Of a DNA stretch of 64,000 nt, positions 25,614 through 32,987 are shown one piece after another. A model generated the notes under the pieces. It saw only the letters and a program-made list of their open reading frames with translations. It was not told the DNA's origin and did no database searches. The number at the start of each line of letters is the position of its first letter. The first letter of the stretch is position 1. Source of the stretch: Planococcus sp. MSAK28401 (GTDB taxonomy: Bacteria; Bacillota; Bacilli; Bacillales_A; Planococcaceae); assembly GCF_018283455.1 (NCBI RefSeq), contig NZ_JAAMTH010000001.1:2337501-2401500 (forward strand), written 5' to 3'. A program made the translations under genes and the position numbers.

Positions 25614-26459
25614 TCATTCCAGCTCTTGAACCGCATAGGAAACCATTTCATAACGCTCGCCTACCCGAACGACCGTAAACGTCAGCCTAAGATCATTACG
25701 ATCCGCCAAATACTGGATGGGTTCGTTTCCTTGATAAAGGTTAATCGCATAATAATCATTGCCGACTTTTACTTCAATCACTCGGCCATCCGCTAACCCG
25801 AAAGGTTCTTCTGTAGTAAGTTCAAGAACTTTCCCAGTGATTTTAAGCGGCTGGAGCACCTGCAATTCACCACTTGGCAAAGTGACCGTGTTGCCGAATT
25901 TATTGCGAAGCGTGTATTTCGTATCACCTGACTTCACATAATACGTTGCGGAAGTCCGGTGAATCACCCCGACATCCGGGTACAGCGTCAAGACTTGGCC
26001 GACCATGATCAGGTCGGATGACAAGTTGTTCAACCGCTTGATGCTGTCAATCGAAACACCGGTCCGTTTGGAAATGGAGTACAACGTATCCCCTTTGACC
26101 ACTTGATAATTTCTCGCATTCAAATCTTCCTGGTTTCCAGACCATGGTTGAGTTTTATGCGGGATGGCAATTTTTTGCCCAACGATAATTTTGGTGCTTG
26201 TCGTGAAGTTCGCCGCCATCAGTTGTTCAACCACCAAGCCATACTTTTTCGCGATGCTGTAGAACGTGTCCCCTTTTTGGACTGTGTAATAGCTGGCCAC
26301 TTCCGTTGCTGCACTAGGTGACATGACAGGGCCTGCCGCTGCTGCGGACGAGACTAGAGCAAATGACAAGAGAACTTTGGATAGCCGTTTTTTCCCTTTC
26401 GGCGTTTGAGGCTCTTTCTGTTTGGCTGGAGGGACAGGTGTCAAATGAAGTTCAGTCAT
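25614..26459 (-). CDS. Exported protein with two LysM domains
   Basis: 281 residues. A basic N-terminus (GKKRLSKVLLSFALVSSAAA) is followed by a hydrophobic stretch at about 27-48, a signal peptide or anchor. Two LysM domains follow: YYTVQKGDTFYSIAKKYGLV with VGQKIAIP (about 57-100) and YQVVKGDTLYSISKRTGV with VGQVLTLYP (about 118-160), separated by a short linker. LysM binds peptidoglycan N-acetylglucosamine. The C-terminal 110 residues (SATYYVKSGDTKYTLRNKFG onward) show no catalytic motif I recognise. Probably a wall-associated protein. AGGGAGG precedes the ATG. Confidence 0.85.
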   Translation of the reverse strand: MTELHLTPVPPAKQKEPQTPKGKKRLSKVLLSFALVSSAAAAGPVMSPSAATEVASYYTVQKGDTFYSIAKKYGLVVEQLMAANFTTSTKIIVGQKIAIPHKTQPWSGNQEDLNARNYQVVKGDTLYSISKRTGVSIDSIKRLNNLSSDLIMVGQVLTLYPDVGVIHRTSATYYVKSGDTKYTLRNKFGNTVTLPSGELQVLQPLKITGKVLELTTEEPFGLADGRVIEVKVGNDYYAINLYQGNEPIQYLADRNDLRLTFTVVRVGERYEMVSYAVQELE

Positions 26460-26665
26460 TTTACCTCCCTACTTTCCTGTTTTATTTTTGTTTCTAACAT
26501 TACTTAAGTACCCTTTTACCGAAAATAACAATCATTAATTTGTTATTATCGCATCATTTTTACAATTTATTTCACAGAAGCCTATTTTTGTACTTTGCTG
26601 AGTTCTGTCCATTGCCTAATCACTGGCTTGTTATACTAATTCTTAGCATATAAGTGTTGGATATT
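26460..26665. other. Region upstream of the LysM gene with an inverted repeat
   Basis: Minus-strand 5' region of the LysM gene. AATAACAA/TTGTTATT (26524-26531, 26540-26547) is a perfect eight-base inverted repeat with an eight-base spacer, about 65-90 bases before the start codon, a possible operator. I cannot name a promoter with confidence. No gene seen. Confidence 0.4.
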
Positions 26666-26694
26666 TTGACATTGCCTACATCAGTGGCTATCAT
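26666..26694 (+). promoter_or_regulatory. Sigma-A promoter of the leader upstream of the M50-like gene
   Basis: TTGACA (26666-26671, perfect), 17-base spacer, TATCAT (26689-26694, five of six). It implies a transcript starting near 26701, leaving an untranslated leader of about 228 bases. Confidence 0.72.
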
Positions 26695-26699
26695 AAAAT

Positions 26700-26870
26700 A
26701 ATAGAATTGATTCTTCTCCGTAACAGGATACGGTCATTGTTTAAATGTGAGCCGCGTCCTGTGCCCAAACATTGATTGTTCCGTAATATAATAATTCGGT
26801 AGAGTGAGCCAGACGATTGAGCTGGAGTAACGCCAAGAGAGTGCAAGCTTCTTTTTGGTGTTTTTATTTT
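26700..26870 (+). ncRNA. Candidate structured cis-regulatory RNA leader ending in a terminator
   Basis: Between the promoter at 26666 and the start codon at 26929. Hairpin CCGTA/TACGG (26718-26722, 26729-26733) has loop ACAGGA, which is exactly complementary to TCCTGT at 26757-26762, so a pseudoknot is possible. A further stem CCAG/CTGG lies around 26809-26825. At 26831-26860 CGCCAAGAGA pairs with CTTTTTGGTG, followed by TTTTTATTTT, a terminator. Promoter, folded leader, terminator and then gene is the layout of a riboswitch or attenuator. It does not match any class whose consensus I can recall. Confidence 0.55.
26831..26870 (+). terminator. Leader terminator (attenuator) upstream of the M50-like gene
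   Basis: Stem CGCCAAGA/TCTTTTTGGTG with several G-T pairs, loop containing GTGCAAGC, then TTTTTATTTT. It stands 58 bases before the coding region with no gene ending before it, so it must act on leader RNA. Confidence 0.6.
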
Positions 26871-26928
26871 GCACAATAATCCTATTTCTATACTTTTTGT
26901 TGTTAATAAAGACAGAAAGGAGAATTCG

Positions 26929-27495
26929 ATGTTCGGTTTTTCTGATTTTATTTCACTTGTGATTTCCGCCTTTATTATACTGCCATTAACGATTCTCGTA
27001 AGGGAAACGGGATATCTGATTGCCAGCGGCCTTGTCGGAGTGAAGAACCCAAGGCTGACGATCGGCTCTGGCCCGCGCGTTTTTAAAATAGGGATATTCG
27101 ATGTGCGCAAATACTATCAATTGTACAGTTGGTTTTCTTACGATTCATTGAAGAGAGACAATAAATTCGCTTATATTTTTTTATATGGGAGCCCTATCTT
27201 GATGACTCTCGTTCTGGCATTGTCACTCAATATGCTCCTTGCCAATGGCGTTCTTCAGTCATTCATGACTTTTTGGGATCGATTTGTTTTCTACGCTATT
27301 TTTTACCTATTGTTTGATGTGGTGCCAATGAAAATGCAAGGCGGCATGCCCAATAATGGCATGATTATCTACGAAATGCTCCGATATGGCAAACGGATGG
27401 ATTACAACGAACATCCTTTCATTCCATCTACATCGGATGCCGAAAAGGAACAGGAAGAAGTGCTTGAGAAAATAAAGCAATATAAAGAACAATAG
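26929..27495 (+). CDS. Membrane protein resembling a degenerate M50 site-2 protease
   Basis: 188 residues from the ATG at 26929, with AGAAAGGAG upstream; a longer frame from 26869 runs through the leader terminator. Three to four hydrophobic segments. The first carries ILVRETGYLIASGLVG, which aligns in position with the HExxH-LG zinc helix of M50 proteases but has R25-E26-x-x-Y29; a later helix carries FDVVPMKMQGGMPNNG, like the NxxPxxxxDG motif. The zinc ligands therefore seem lost, so it is probably a non-proteolytic homologue. Residues 150-188 form a charged helical tail. Function unknown; family call is inference. Confidence 0.6.
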   Translation: MFGFSDFISLVISAFIILPLTILVRETGYLIASGLVGVKNPRLTIGSGPRVFKIGIFDVRKYYQLYSWFSYDSLKRDNKFAYIFLYGSPILMTLVLALSLNMLLANGVLQSFMTFWDRFVFYAIFYLLFDVVPMKMQGGMPNNGMIIYEMLRYGKRMDYNEHPFIPSTSDAEKEQEEVLEKIKQYKEQ

Positions 27496-27505
27496 CGTAA
27501 AGTGC

Positions 27506-27541
27506 AAAAAGCCGTTGAATCTTTCTCAACGGCTTTTTTTA
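27506..27541 (+). terminator. Bidirectional terminator
   Basis: AAAAAGCCGTTGA/TCAACGGCTTTTT stem with flanking A and T runs between two converging genes. Confidence 0.9.
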
Positions 27542-27551
27542 TAGAAGAAAC

Positions 27552-27851
27552 TTATACCCACCAACTCCACGAAACGGCGAGCGCGATAATGGAAACGAAA
27601 ATCGAAGCAATAACTGCCATGGAACGTTCCCTCCGGATCAACATCGAAGTAATGCCAGAGAGCAGTGCAATCACAAAGGACGCAAGGGACATCAGCAACA
27701 GAAACGTCAAAAGCAAATTATCGGACATCTTCCCTCCGAGCGGTAAATTCTGGAATGCGCCGGCAAGGGCGATGACCAGTGCCAACAATAACGGAACGAC
27801 TGTGAAGACAACAGAAATATTGCCGAGCTTGGATTTAGGCCAGATGGTCAT
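27552..27851 (-). CDS. Small three-helix membrane protein
   Basis: 99 residues from the ATG at 27851, which has GGTGGAGG six bases upstream; a frame from 27914 adds 21 residues without a ribosome site. Three hydrophobic segments: ISVVFTVVPLLLALVIALAG, LLLTFLLLMSLASFVIALLS and MAVIASIFVSIIALAVSWSW, with a basic loop (IRRER) between the last two. No family recognised. It lies 90 bases downstream of the LytTR regulator gene on the same strand and could share its transcript. Confidence 0.75.
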   Translation of the reverse strand: MTIWPKSKLGNISVVFTVVPLLLALVIALAGAFQNLPLGGKMSDNLLLTFLLLMSLASFVIALLSGITSMLIRRERSMAVIASIFVSIIALAVSWSWWV

Positions 27852-27941
27852 ATCCGCCTCCACCTTTCCTCTCATTTTACGTTCTGCATAAAGTATTCCA
27901 CTTGCCTGCCCCATTTCCTGCCGAACCGATTGTAAAGATTA

Positions 27942-28592
27942 TTAAAATCCGAGGCGGCTGCGTACATCGGCTGTGTAGTTTTGGCTGACGGGAATCGTTG
28001 AGCCATCGCGCAAAGTCAAAACATAATTCGAGGCGACGTCTTTTGCGATTTCTTCTATATAATGCACGTTAACGATAAATGAACGATGGACGGTCAAGAA
28101 ATAATCAGGCAATTGTTCTTTCAGGTTCTTCAATGTATGGCTTGAACAATACGGATCTTCCTCTGCATAGAACCAGGTTTTCTTTTGGCTGCTTTCAATA
28201 TGGGATACTTTCTCGACCGGAATCGGGCGCCAACTGTCATCTTGCTTGCCTGTCAAAAAGGCGAGCGGCTTTTTTCTCCCTACCACGTAATCGGGCGGCA
28301 AAGTGATGACAAGCACAGCATCCCGATGATCGATGGTAATCGGATAGCCGATGCCGTAATAAGCAGATCCGAGAACAGCTTCTTCGACATACATTTCGAC
28401 TTTGCTGCCTTCTTTAGCGACACGTGCCGCGATGGTGCCGGATGATACTGGCTGCCCTTCTTTAATGGAGAGATCGTGGACGCCGGCTTTATAGTAGATA
28501 TAGTGATCGTCAGCCGCAACCGCGATCGATGCCTCTTTCGGAATCCAGTCTCCGATAATGAATCCTACCTGCTCCAATACAGTGTTTGCCAT
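27942..28592 (-). CDS. LytTR-family transcription regulator
   Basis: 216 residues from the ATG at 28592: AAAGGGG lies eight bases before it, while ATG at 28598 is too close and the longer frame from 28676 is unlike the family. Residues 1-105 form a GAF-like sensor (VGFIIGDWIPKEASIAVAAD, GQPVSSGTIAARVAKEGSKV, YGIGYPITIDHRDAVLVI). Residues 118-216 are a LytTR DNA-binding domain (IPVEKVSHIESSQKKTWFYA, SHTLKNLKEQL, FLTVHRSFIVNVHYIEEI). No response-regulator receiver domain. It diverges from aceA with two similar palindromes between, so control of the glyoxylate shunt is a reasonable guess. Confidence 0.88.
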   Translation of the reverse strand: MANTVLEQVGFIIGDWIPKEASIAVAADDHYIYYKAGVHDLSIKEGQPVSSGTIAARVAKEGSKVEMYVEEAVLGSAYYGIGYPITIDHRDAVLVITLPPDYVVGRKKPLAFLTGKQDDSWRPIPVEKVSHIESSQKKTWFYAEEDPYCSSHTLKNLKEQLPDYFLTVHRSFIVNVHYIEEIAKDVASNYVLTLRDGSTIPVSQNYTADVRSRLGF

Positions 28593-28692
28593 AGCCATTT
28601 CCCCTTTCAAGTCCATTCGTCCGAATATTCCGTCTCTTATCCGCCCATATCGGCTTTTGTCATTTTTTCGAGACAAGCTGAATATTCTGTTA

Positions 28693-28732
28693 TATATTAA
28701 TATACATCAAAACAAACTGTATTAATACAGTT
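28693..28732. promoter_or_regulatory. Two palindromic operator candidates between the LytTR gene and aceA
   Basis: TATATTAATATA (28693-28704) and the perfect 18-base palindrome AACTGTATTAATACAGTT (28715-28732). Both share the core TATTAATA and their centres are 25 bases apart. They lie in the only intergenic region of the divergent pair, 40-80 bases before aceA. Confidence 0.6.
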
Positions 28733-28773
28733 GATATTAAAAAATATTTTCACTCCGGAAAGGGATGGTTGGA

Positions 28774-30066
28774 ATGGTAAACAAACAACAGCAAATCGAG
28801 GAATTGAACAAAGCGTGGCAGGAAGATAAACGCTGGGAGAACATCGAGCGTCCATATACAGCGGAAGATGTCATTAAGCTTCGCGGATCGGTCATGATCG
28901 AGCATACACTCGCGAAACGCGGCGCAGATCGCCTCTACCGCCAGATCAATGAAATGCCTTTCGTCAACGCGCTCGGCGCACTTACCGGTAACCAGGCAGT
29001 GCAGCAAGTGAAAGCCGGGCTTCAGGCAATTTACTTGAGCGGCTGGCAAGTAGCAGCGGACGCCAACTCCGCAGGCCAGATGTACCCGGACCAAAGCTTG
29101 TACCCGGTTAACTCGGTTCCGGATGTTGTCCGCAAAATCAACCGTGCCCTTCAACGTGCAGACCAAATCGACAGCGTTGAAAACACAGAAGGCTTCGACT
29201 GGTTTGCACCGATCGTCGCAGATGCTGAAGCAGGATTCGGCGGCCCGCTCAACGTCTACGAATTGATGAAGTCGATGATCGAAGCTGGCGCAGCTGGCGT
29301 TCACTTCGAAGATCAACTCGCTTCCGAGAAAAAATGTGGACATCTTGGCGGTAAAGTATTGCTGCCGACTCAAAACGCAGTGAAAAACCTGGTCTCTGCA
29401 AGACTTGCAGCTGACGTCATGGGTGTTCCGACACTTATCATCGCCCGCACGGATGCAGATGCAGCGGATTTGATCACAAGCGATATCGATGAGCGCGACC
29501 ACCAGTTCATCACCGGCGAACGCACACCGGAAGGCTTCTACCGCACAAACCCAGGCATCGACCAAGCGATTGCCCGCGGGCTTGCGTACGCACCATACGC
29601 TGACTTGATCTGGTGCGAAACGTCCCACCCGAACTTGGAAGAAGCACAACAATTCGCCGATGCCATTCATGCACAGTTCCCAGGCAAGATGCTCGCATAC
29701 AATTGCTCACCTTCATTTAACTGGGCTGCGAAGCTTGACGAGGAAACCATCGCGAAATACCAAGTTGAACTTGGCAAGATGGGCTATAAATTCCAATTCG
29801 TTACACTTGCAGGATTCCATGCACTCAACCACAGCATGTTCGAACTGGCTCACGACTACAAAGACAACGGCATGGCTGCTTACTCGAAATTGCAGCAAGC
29901 TGAATTCGCTTCAGAATCAAAAGGCTACACAGCAACGCGTCACCAGCGCGAAGTGGGAACAAGCTACTTCGATGAAATCTCACAAATCGTCTCGGGCGGC
30001 ACAAGCTCAACGACGGCGATGAAAGGCTCGACTGAAACCGAGCAATTCCAGACAGTGAAAGGGTGA
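28774..30066 (+). CDS. aceA: Isocitrate lyase
   Basis: 430 residues. Of two in-frame ATGs, the one at 28774 is correctly spaced (nine bases) from GGAAAGGG. Conserved stretches: [40 protein letters not shown], the catalytic signature [19 protein letters not shown], and [11 protein letters not shown]. It splits isocitrate into succinate and glyoxylate, the first step of the glyoxylate shunt, needed for growth on acetate or fatty acids. aceB follows after five bases. Two palindromes upstream (28693-28732) are probably its operators. Confidence 0.97.
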   Translation: MVNKQQQIEELNKAWQEDKRWENIERPYTAEDVIKLRGSVMIEHTLAKRGADRLYRQINEMPFVNALGALTGNQAVQQVKAGLQAIYLSGWQVAADANSAGQMYPDQSLYPVNSVPDVVRKINRALQRADQIDSVENTEGFDWFAPIVADAEAGFGGPLNVYELMKSMIEAGAAGVHFEDQLASEKKCGHLGGKVLLPTQNAVKNLVSARLAADVMGVPTLIIARTDADAADLITSDIDERDHQFITGERTPEGFYRTNPGIDQAIARGLAYAPYADLIWCETSHPNLEEAQQFADAIHAQFPGKMLAYNCSPSFNWAAKLDEETIAKYQVELGKMGYKFQFVTLAGFHALNHSMFELAHDYKDNGMAAYSKLQQAEFASESKGYTATRHQREVGTSYFDEISQIVSGGTSSTTAMKGSTETEQFQTVKG

Positions 30067-30071
30067 TCCGT

Positions 30072-31664
30072 GTGCTGACGAAATCGAATGTACAGATTAC
30101 AGGTGAAGCAGTTCCAGGCATGGAGGAGATCCTGACTCCCGAAGCGTTGGAGTTCATTGAAAAGCTGCACACTCGTTTCGACAAGCGTCGGATCGAATTG
30201 CTTGAGAAACGCCAGGTGCGCCAACAAGAACTCGATAGCGGCAAAAAGCTTGATTTCCTCCCTGAAACGAAAGAAATCCGTGAAGGGGGCTGGAAGATTG
30301 CTCCCCTTCCAGAAGATATGAAAGACCGCCGAGTGGAAATCACCGGCCCGACCAACCGCAAAATGCTCATCAACGCGCTGAACTCTGGCGCGAAGATGTT
30401 CATGGCGGACCTTGAAGACGCAACAGCGCCAAGCTGGTACAACGTCATCGACGGACAAGTCAATTTGCATGATGCAGTTCGCCGGCAAATCGATTTTGAA
30501 ATTCCTGAAACCGGCAAGAAATACACGCTTAATGAAAAAACAGCAGTGTTGATGGTACGTCCGCGCGGCTGGCATCTTCCCGAGAAAAATCTACTCATTG
30601 ATGGAAAGCCGACTTCCGGCAGCCTGGTCGATTTCGGGCTCTACTTTTTCCACAATGCCAAAGAGCTGATAGACCGCGGCACTGGCCCTTACTTCTATTT
30701 ACCGAAACTTGAAAGCCATTTGGAAGCACGCCTTTGGAACGATGTGTTCATCTTTGCACAAGATGAGCTCGGCATTCCGCAAGGCACAATCCGGGCGACG
30801 GTGTTGATCGAGACGATCATGGCAGCATTCGAAATGGACGAAATCCTTTACGAACTGCGCGACCATTCCGCCGGCCTCAACTGCGGCCGCTGGGATTATA
30901 TCTTTTCTGTCATCAAGCGGATGCGCAACAATCCGGATTATATCTTTCCGGACCGCGCCCAGGTAACGATGACCGTGCCATTCATGAAAGCCTATACCTC
31001 ACTATGCATCAAAATTTGCCATCGAAGAGGGGCTCCAGCGATGGGCGGCATGGCGGCACAAATCCCGGTCAAGGGCGATGAAGAAGCAAACACGGCCGCT
31101 TTCAACAAAGTTGCTGAAGACAAGCGCCGTGAAGTGACGGACGGCCATGATGGCACGTGGGTTGCCCACCCAGGCATGGTCCAGACGGCGATGGAGCAAT
31201 TTGACAACTACATGCCGACACCGAACCAGATCGACAAACAGCGCGACGATGTCCACGTGGCCACAGAACAGCTGGTCGAAGTTCCTGAAGGATCGATCAC
31301 TGAAGATGGCCTGCGTTCCAATATCTCAGTCGGCATCCAATATATCGCCTCTTGGCTTTCCGGAAACGGCGCTGCACCGATCAATAATTTGATGGAAGAT
31401 GCAGCAACAGCGGAAATTTCCCGTTCCCAAGTGTGGCAATGGATCCGCCATCCGAAAGGCGTCTTAGAAGATGGACGTAAAGTCGACGTCAGCTTGTTCC
31501 ACGAAGTCATCGAAGAAGAAGATGCTTTGATCAAACAAGCGGTCGGCGAACAGCGCTACAATGCCGGACACTACGCGGAAGCCCGCGAGTTGTTTATAAG
31601 TCTCACCTTGCAAAGTGATTTTGCTGAATTCTTGACGCTGCCAGGGTACGAAAAACTAAACTAA
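30072..31664 (+). CDS. aceB: Malate synthase A
   Basis: 530 residues from the GTG at 30072; AAAGGGTGATC at the end of aceA is properly spaced for it, while a GTG at 30063 overlaps the aceA stop. Motifs: [52 protein letters not shown], the malate synthase signature [19 protein letters not shown] and [10 protein letters not shown]. It condenses glyoxylate with acetyl-CoA to give malate. Short form A, as in enteric bacteria and Bacillus. Operon with aceA; cytoplasmic. Confidence 0.97.
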   Translation: MLTKSNVQITGEAVPGMEEILTPEALEFIEKLHTRFDKRRIELLEKRQVRQQELDSGKKLDFLPETKEIREGGWKIAPLPEDMKDRRVEITGPTNRKMLINALNSGAKMFMADLEDATAPSWYNVIDGQVNLHDAVRRQIDFEIPETGKKYTLNEKTAVLMVRPRGWHLPEKNLLIDGKPTSGSLVDFGLYFFHNAKELIDRGTGPYFYLPKLESHLEARLWNDVFIFAQDELGIPQGTIRATVLIETIMAAFEMDEILYELRDHSAGLNCGRWDYIFSVIKRMRNNPDYIFPDRAQVTMTVPFMKAYTSLCIKICHRRGAPAMGGMAAQIPVKGDEEANTAAFNKVAEDKRREVTDGHDGTWVAHPGMVQTAMEQFDNYMPTPNQIDKQRDDVHVATEQLVEVPEGSITEDGLRSNISVGIQYIASWLSGNGAAPINNLMEDAATAEISRSQVWQWIRHPKGVLEDGRKVDVSLFHEVIEEEDALIKQAVGEQRYNAGHYAEARELFISLTLQSDFAEFLTLPGYEKLN

Positions 31665-31682
31665 AAACTGGAGGAGATCACT

Positions 31683-31811
31683 ATGAAAAACATGCAAACT
31701 TATGAGACGCGTACACACAAAGAATGCCGGGAATGCGGTTGTGAAATCAAGGAACGCCGCGAATCGATCATCTACGAATGCGAACGCTGCATCGCTAATA
31801 AAGACGAATAG
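31683..31811 (+). CDS. YhfH-type zinc-ribbon peptide, 42 residues
   Basis: Tiny gene 18 bases after aceB, with GGAGGAGATC upstream of its ATG. The product reads MKNMQTYETRTHKECRECGC and ends YECERCIANKDE: two Cys-x-x-Cys pairs (ECRECGC and ECERC) make a likely four-cysteine zinc site. Size and layout agree with the small YhfH family of Bacillales, of unknown function. It is likely co-transcribed with aceA-aceB, as the first terminator follows it. Confidence 0.82.
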   Translation: MKNMQTYETRTHKECRECGCEIKERRESIIYECERCIANKDE

Positions 31812-31830
31812 ATAATAAAGACGAATAGAT
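31797..31830 (+). repeat. 17-bp tandem duplication over the stop codon of the YhfH-type gene
   Basis: AATAAAGACGAATAGAT at 31797-31813 is repeated exactly at 31814-31830. The second copy lies just after the stop codon and so does not alter the protein. Confidence 0.95.
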
Positions 31831-31833
31831 AAT

Positions 31834-31868
31834 AAAAAGGGAGATCCGAAATCGGATCTCCCTTTTCT
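31834..31868 (+). terminator. Bidirectional terminator of the aceA-aceB-yhfH-like operon
   Basis: AAAAGGGAGATCCG/CGGATCTCCCTTTT stem (31835-31848, 31853-31866); symmetrical A and T flanks. Confidence 0.92.
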
Positions 31869-31873
31869 ATCGA

Positions 31874-32167
31874 TTATTCCTGGTTCGATGCTTCAATGCG
31901 ATAGCTTTCATCGGCTTCGATGGCGTTAAAGATATTGATATAGCGCATGCCTTGCTGCGCAGGTTCTTCCGGTGCTTCGTTTTCATCGAGAACTTCCTTA
32001 AGCGGCTGCTTTACCGGTTCTTCAACAGTCGCATCGTAATCTTCCATCAAACTTTGGAGTTCTCCGTATGAATCGATGTCTCTCGATTTTTTCACTTGTT
32101 CAAACAGGCGGTCCGATTCGTCTTGCGTCAATTCCACGTAACCGACCGTAATTCGTTGTTTTGCCAT
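31874..32167 (-). CDS. Hypothetical acidic protein, 97 residues
   Basis: Start at the ATG of 32167, which has GGAGGGG five bases upstream; a frame from 32326 is not supported. The sequence begins MAKQRITVGYVELTQDESDR and continues with DIDSYGELQSLMEDYD, an acidic Pro/Glu-rich middle (EEPVKQPLKEVLDENEAPEE) and MRYINIFNAIEADESYRIEA. No signal peptide, membrane segment or catalytic motif. I do not recognise the family. Single gene, divergent from the HAD hydrolase. Confidence 0.7.
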   Translation of the reverse strand: MAKQRITVGYVELTQDESDRLFEQVKKSRDIDSYGELQSLMEDYDATVEEPVKQPLKEVLDENEAPEEPAQQGMRYINIFNAIEADESYRIEASNQE

Positions 32168-32230
32168 GTCTACCCCTCCAGCTTCATTGTTTCTTTTCCA
32201 TACCCTTGTGAAGAAAACGGCTAAACATGC

Positions 32231-32260
32231 TTGGTGAAAACTGGAGATTTCCGCTATGAT
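32231..32260 (+). promoter_or_regulatory. Sigma-A promoter candidate of the HAD-IB gene
   Basis: TTGGTG (32231-32236), 18-base spacer, TATGAT (32255-32260), about 35 bases before the start codon. Confidence 0.58.
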
Positions 32261-32294
32261 GGAAACAGCAGGAAAATGAGAGTGGAGGGATTCT

Positions 32295-32954
32295 ATGCGC
32301 GTCGCCATATTCGATTTTGATGGCACTTTGTATGCAAAAGAAACATTTCAATTGATGATGAACCATCTAAAGAACCACCCGATCCATAGCCGCAGATACC
32401 GCAAGTTTTACCGTGCCATCATGCCTCCCTATATCGGCCATAAACTGAAGATTTATCCGGAAGCGAAAATGCGTGCACGTTCCGTCCAGGCTTATCTCGC
32501 AGCACTCGAAACCTTTTCAAAACAAGAGCTCGAAGAATACTTCGGTGAAATCGCAGATCTCATGCAGAATGATTTCAACCAGGAAGTCGTCGAACGCCTA
32601 AAGCAACACGTCTCCAACGAAGACTATTGCATGCTCGTATCCGGCGCATTCACGCCACTTTTGCATGCTGTAACGAAAGAACTGCCGATCGAGAAAATCA
32701 TCGGCACGGAAGTCCCCTACGAAGCGGATATTCTCGCCCATCGGACACCTGTCATCCATATCCAAGGGCCACTCAAAACCGAAAAGATCCTAGAAGCACT
32801 CGGAAATGAGACAATCGATTGGAAAAACAGCTATGCTTACGGCGACAGCCTGTCAGACGTGCCTGTCCTTGAGCTTGTCGGCAATCCGGTCGCTGTTCGC
32901 CCCGAAGCCCGCCTCCGTACACTCGCCTCTGAACGCAACTGGGAAATTATCTAA
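32295..32954 (+). CDS. HAD-IB family phosphatase
   Basis: 219 residues. Motif I is FDFDGTLYAKETF (nucleophile and acid/base Asp), motif II is in MLVSGAFTPLL, the lysine is near GPLKTEKIL, and motif III is YGDSLSDVPVLELVGNPVAV. The order and the helical cap between motifs I and II fit the IB subfamily that includes phosphoserine phosphatase SerB. A serine-biosynthesis role is possible but not shown; other phosphomonoesters are equally likely. The gene stands alone, with GAGTGGAGGG before the ATG and a terminator after it. Confidence 0.85.
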   Translation: MRVAIFDFDGTLYAKETFQLMMNHLKNHPIHSRRYRKFYRAIMPPYIGHKLKIYPEAKMRARSVQAYLAALETFSKQELEEYFGEIADLMQNDFNQEVVERLKQHVSNEDYCMLVSGAFTPLLHAVTKELPIEKIIGTEVPYEADILAHRTPVIHIQGPLKTEKILEALGNETIDWKNSYAYGDSLSDVPVLELVGNPVAVRPEARLRTLASERNWEII

Positions 32955-32987
32955 AAAAAAGAACCGCAACTGCGGTTCTTTTTTTAT
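32953..32987 (+). terminator. Terminator of the HAD-IB gene
   Basis: AAAGAACCGCA/TGCGGTTCTTT stem followed by TTTTT; A run on the left makes it usable by the converging ABC operon too. Confidence 0.88.

Noticed and set aside
28621..28690. Promoter of aceA by exact hexamers
   Set aside because: Several AT-rich possibilities overlap the palindromes; I could not choose a -35/-10 pair with correct spacing, so none is listed.
28750..29670. 306-residue minus-strand frame opposite aceA
   Set aside because: Antisense of an unmistakable isocitrate lyase; a product of codon bias in the reverse frame.
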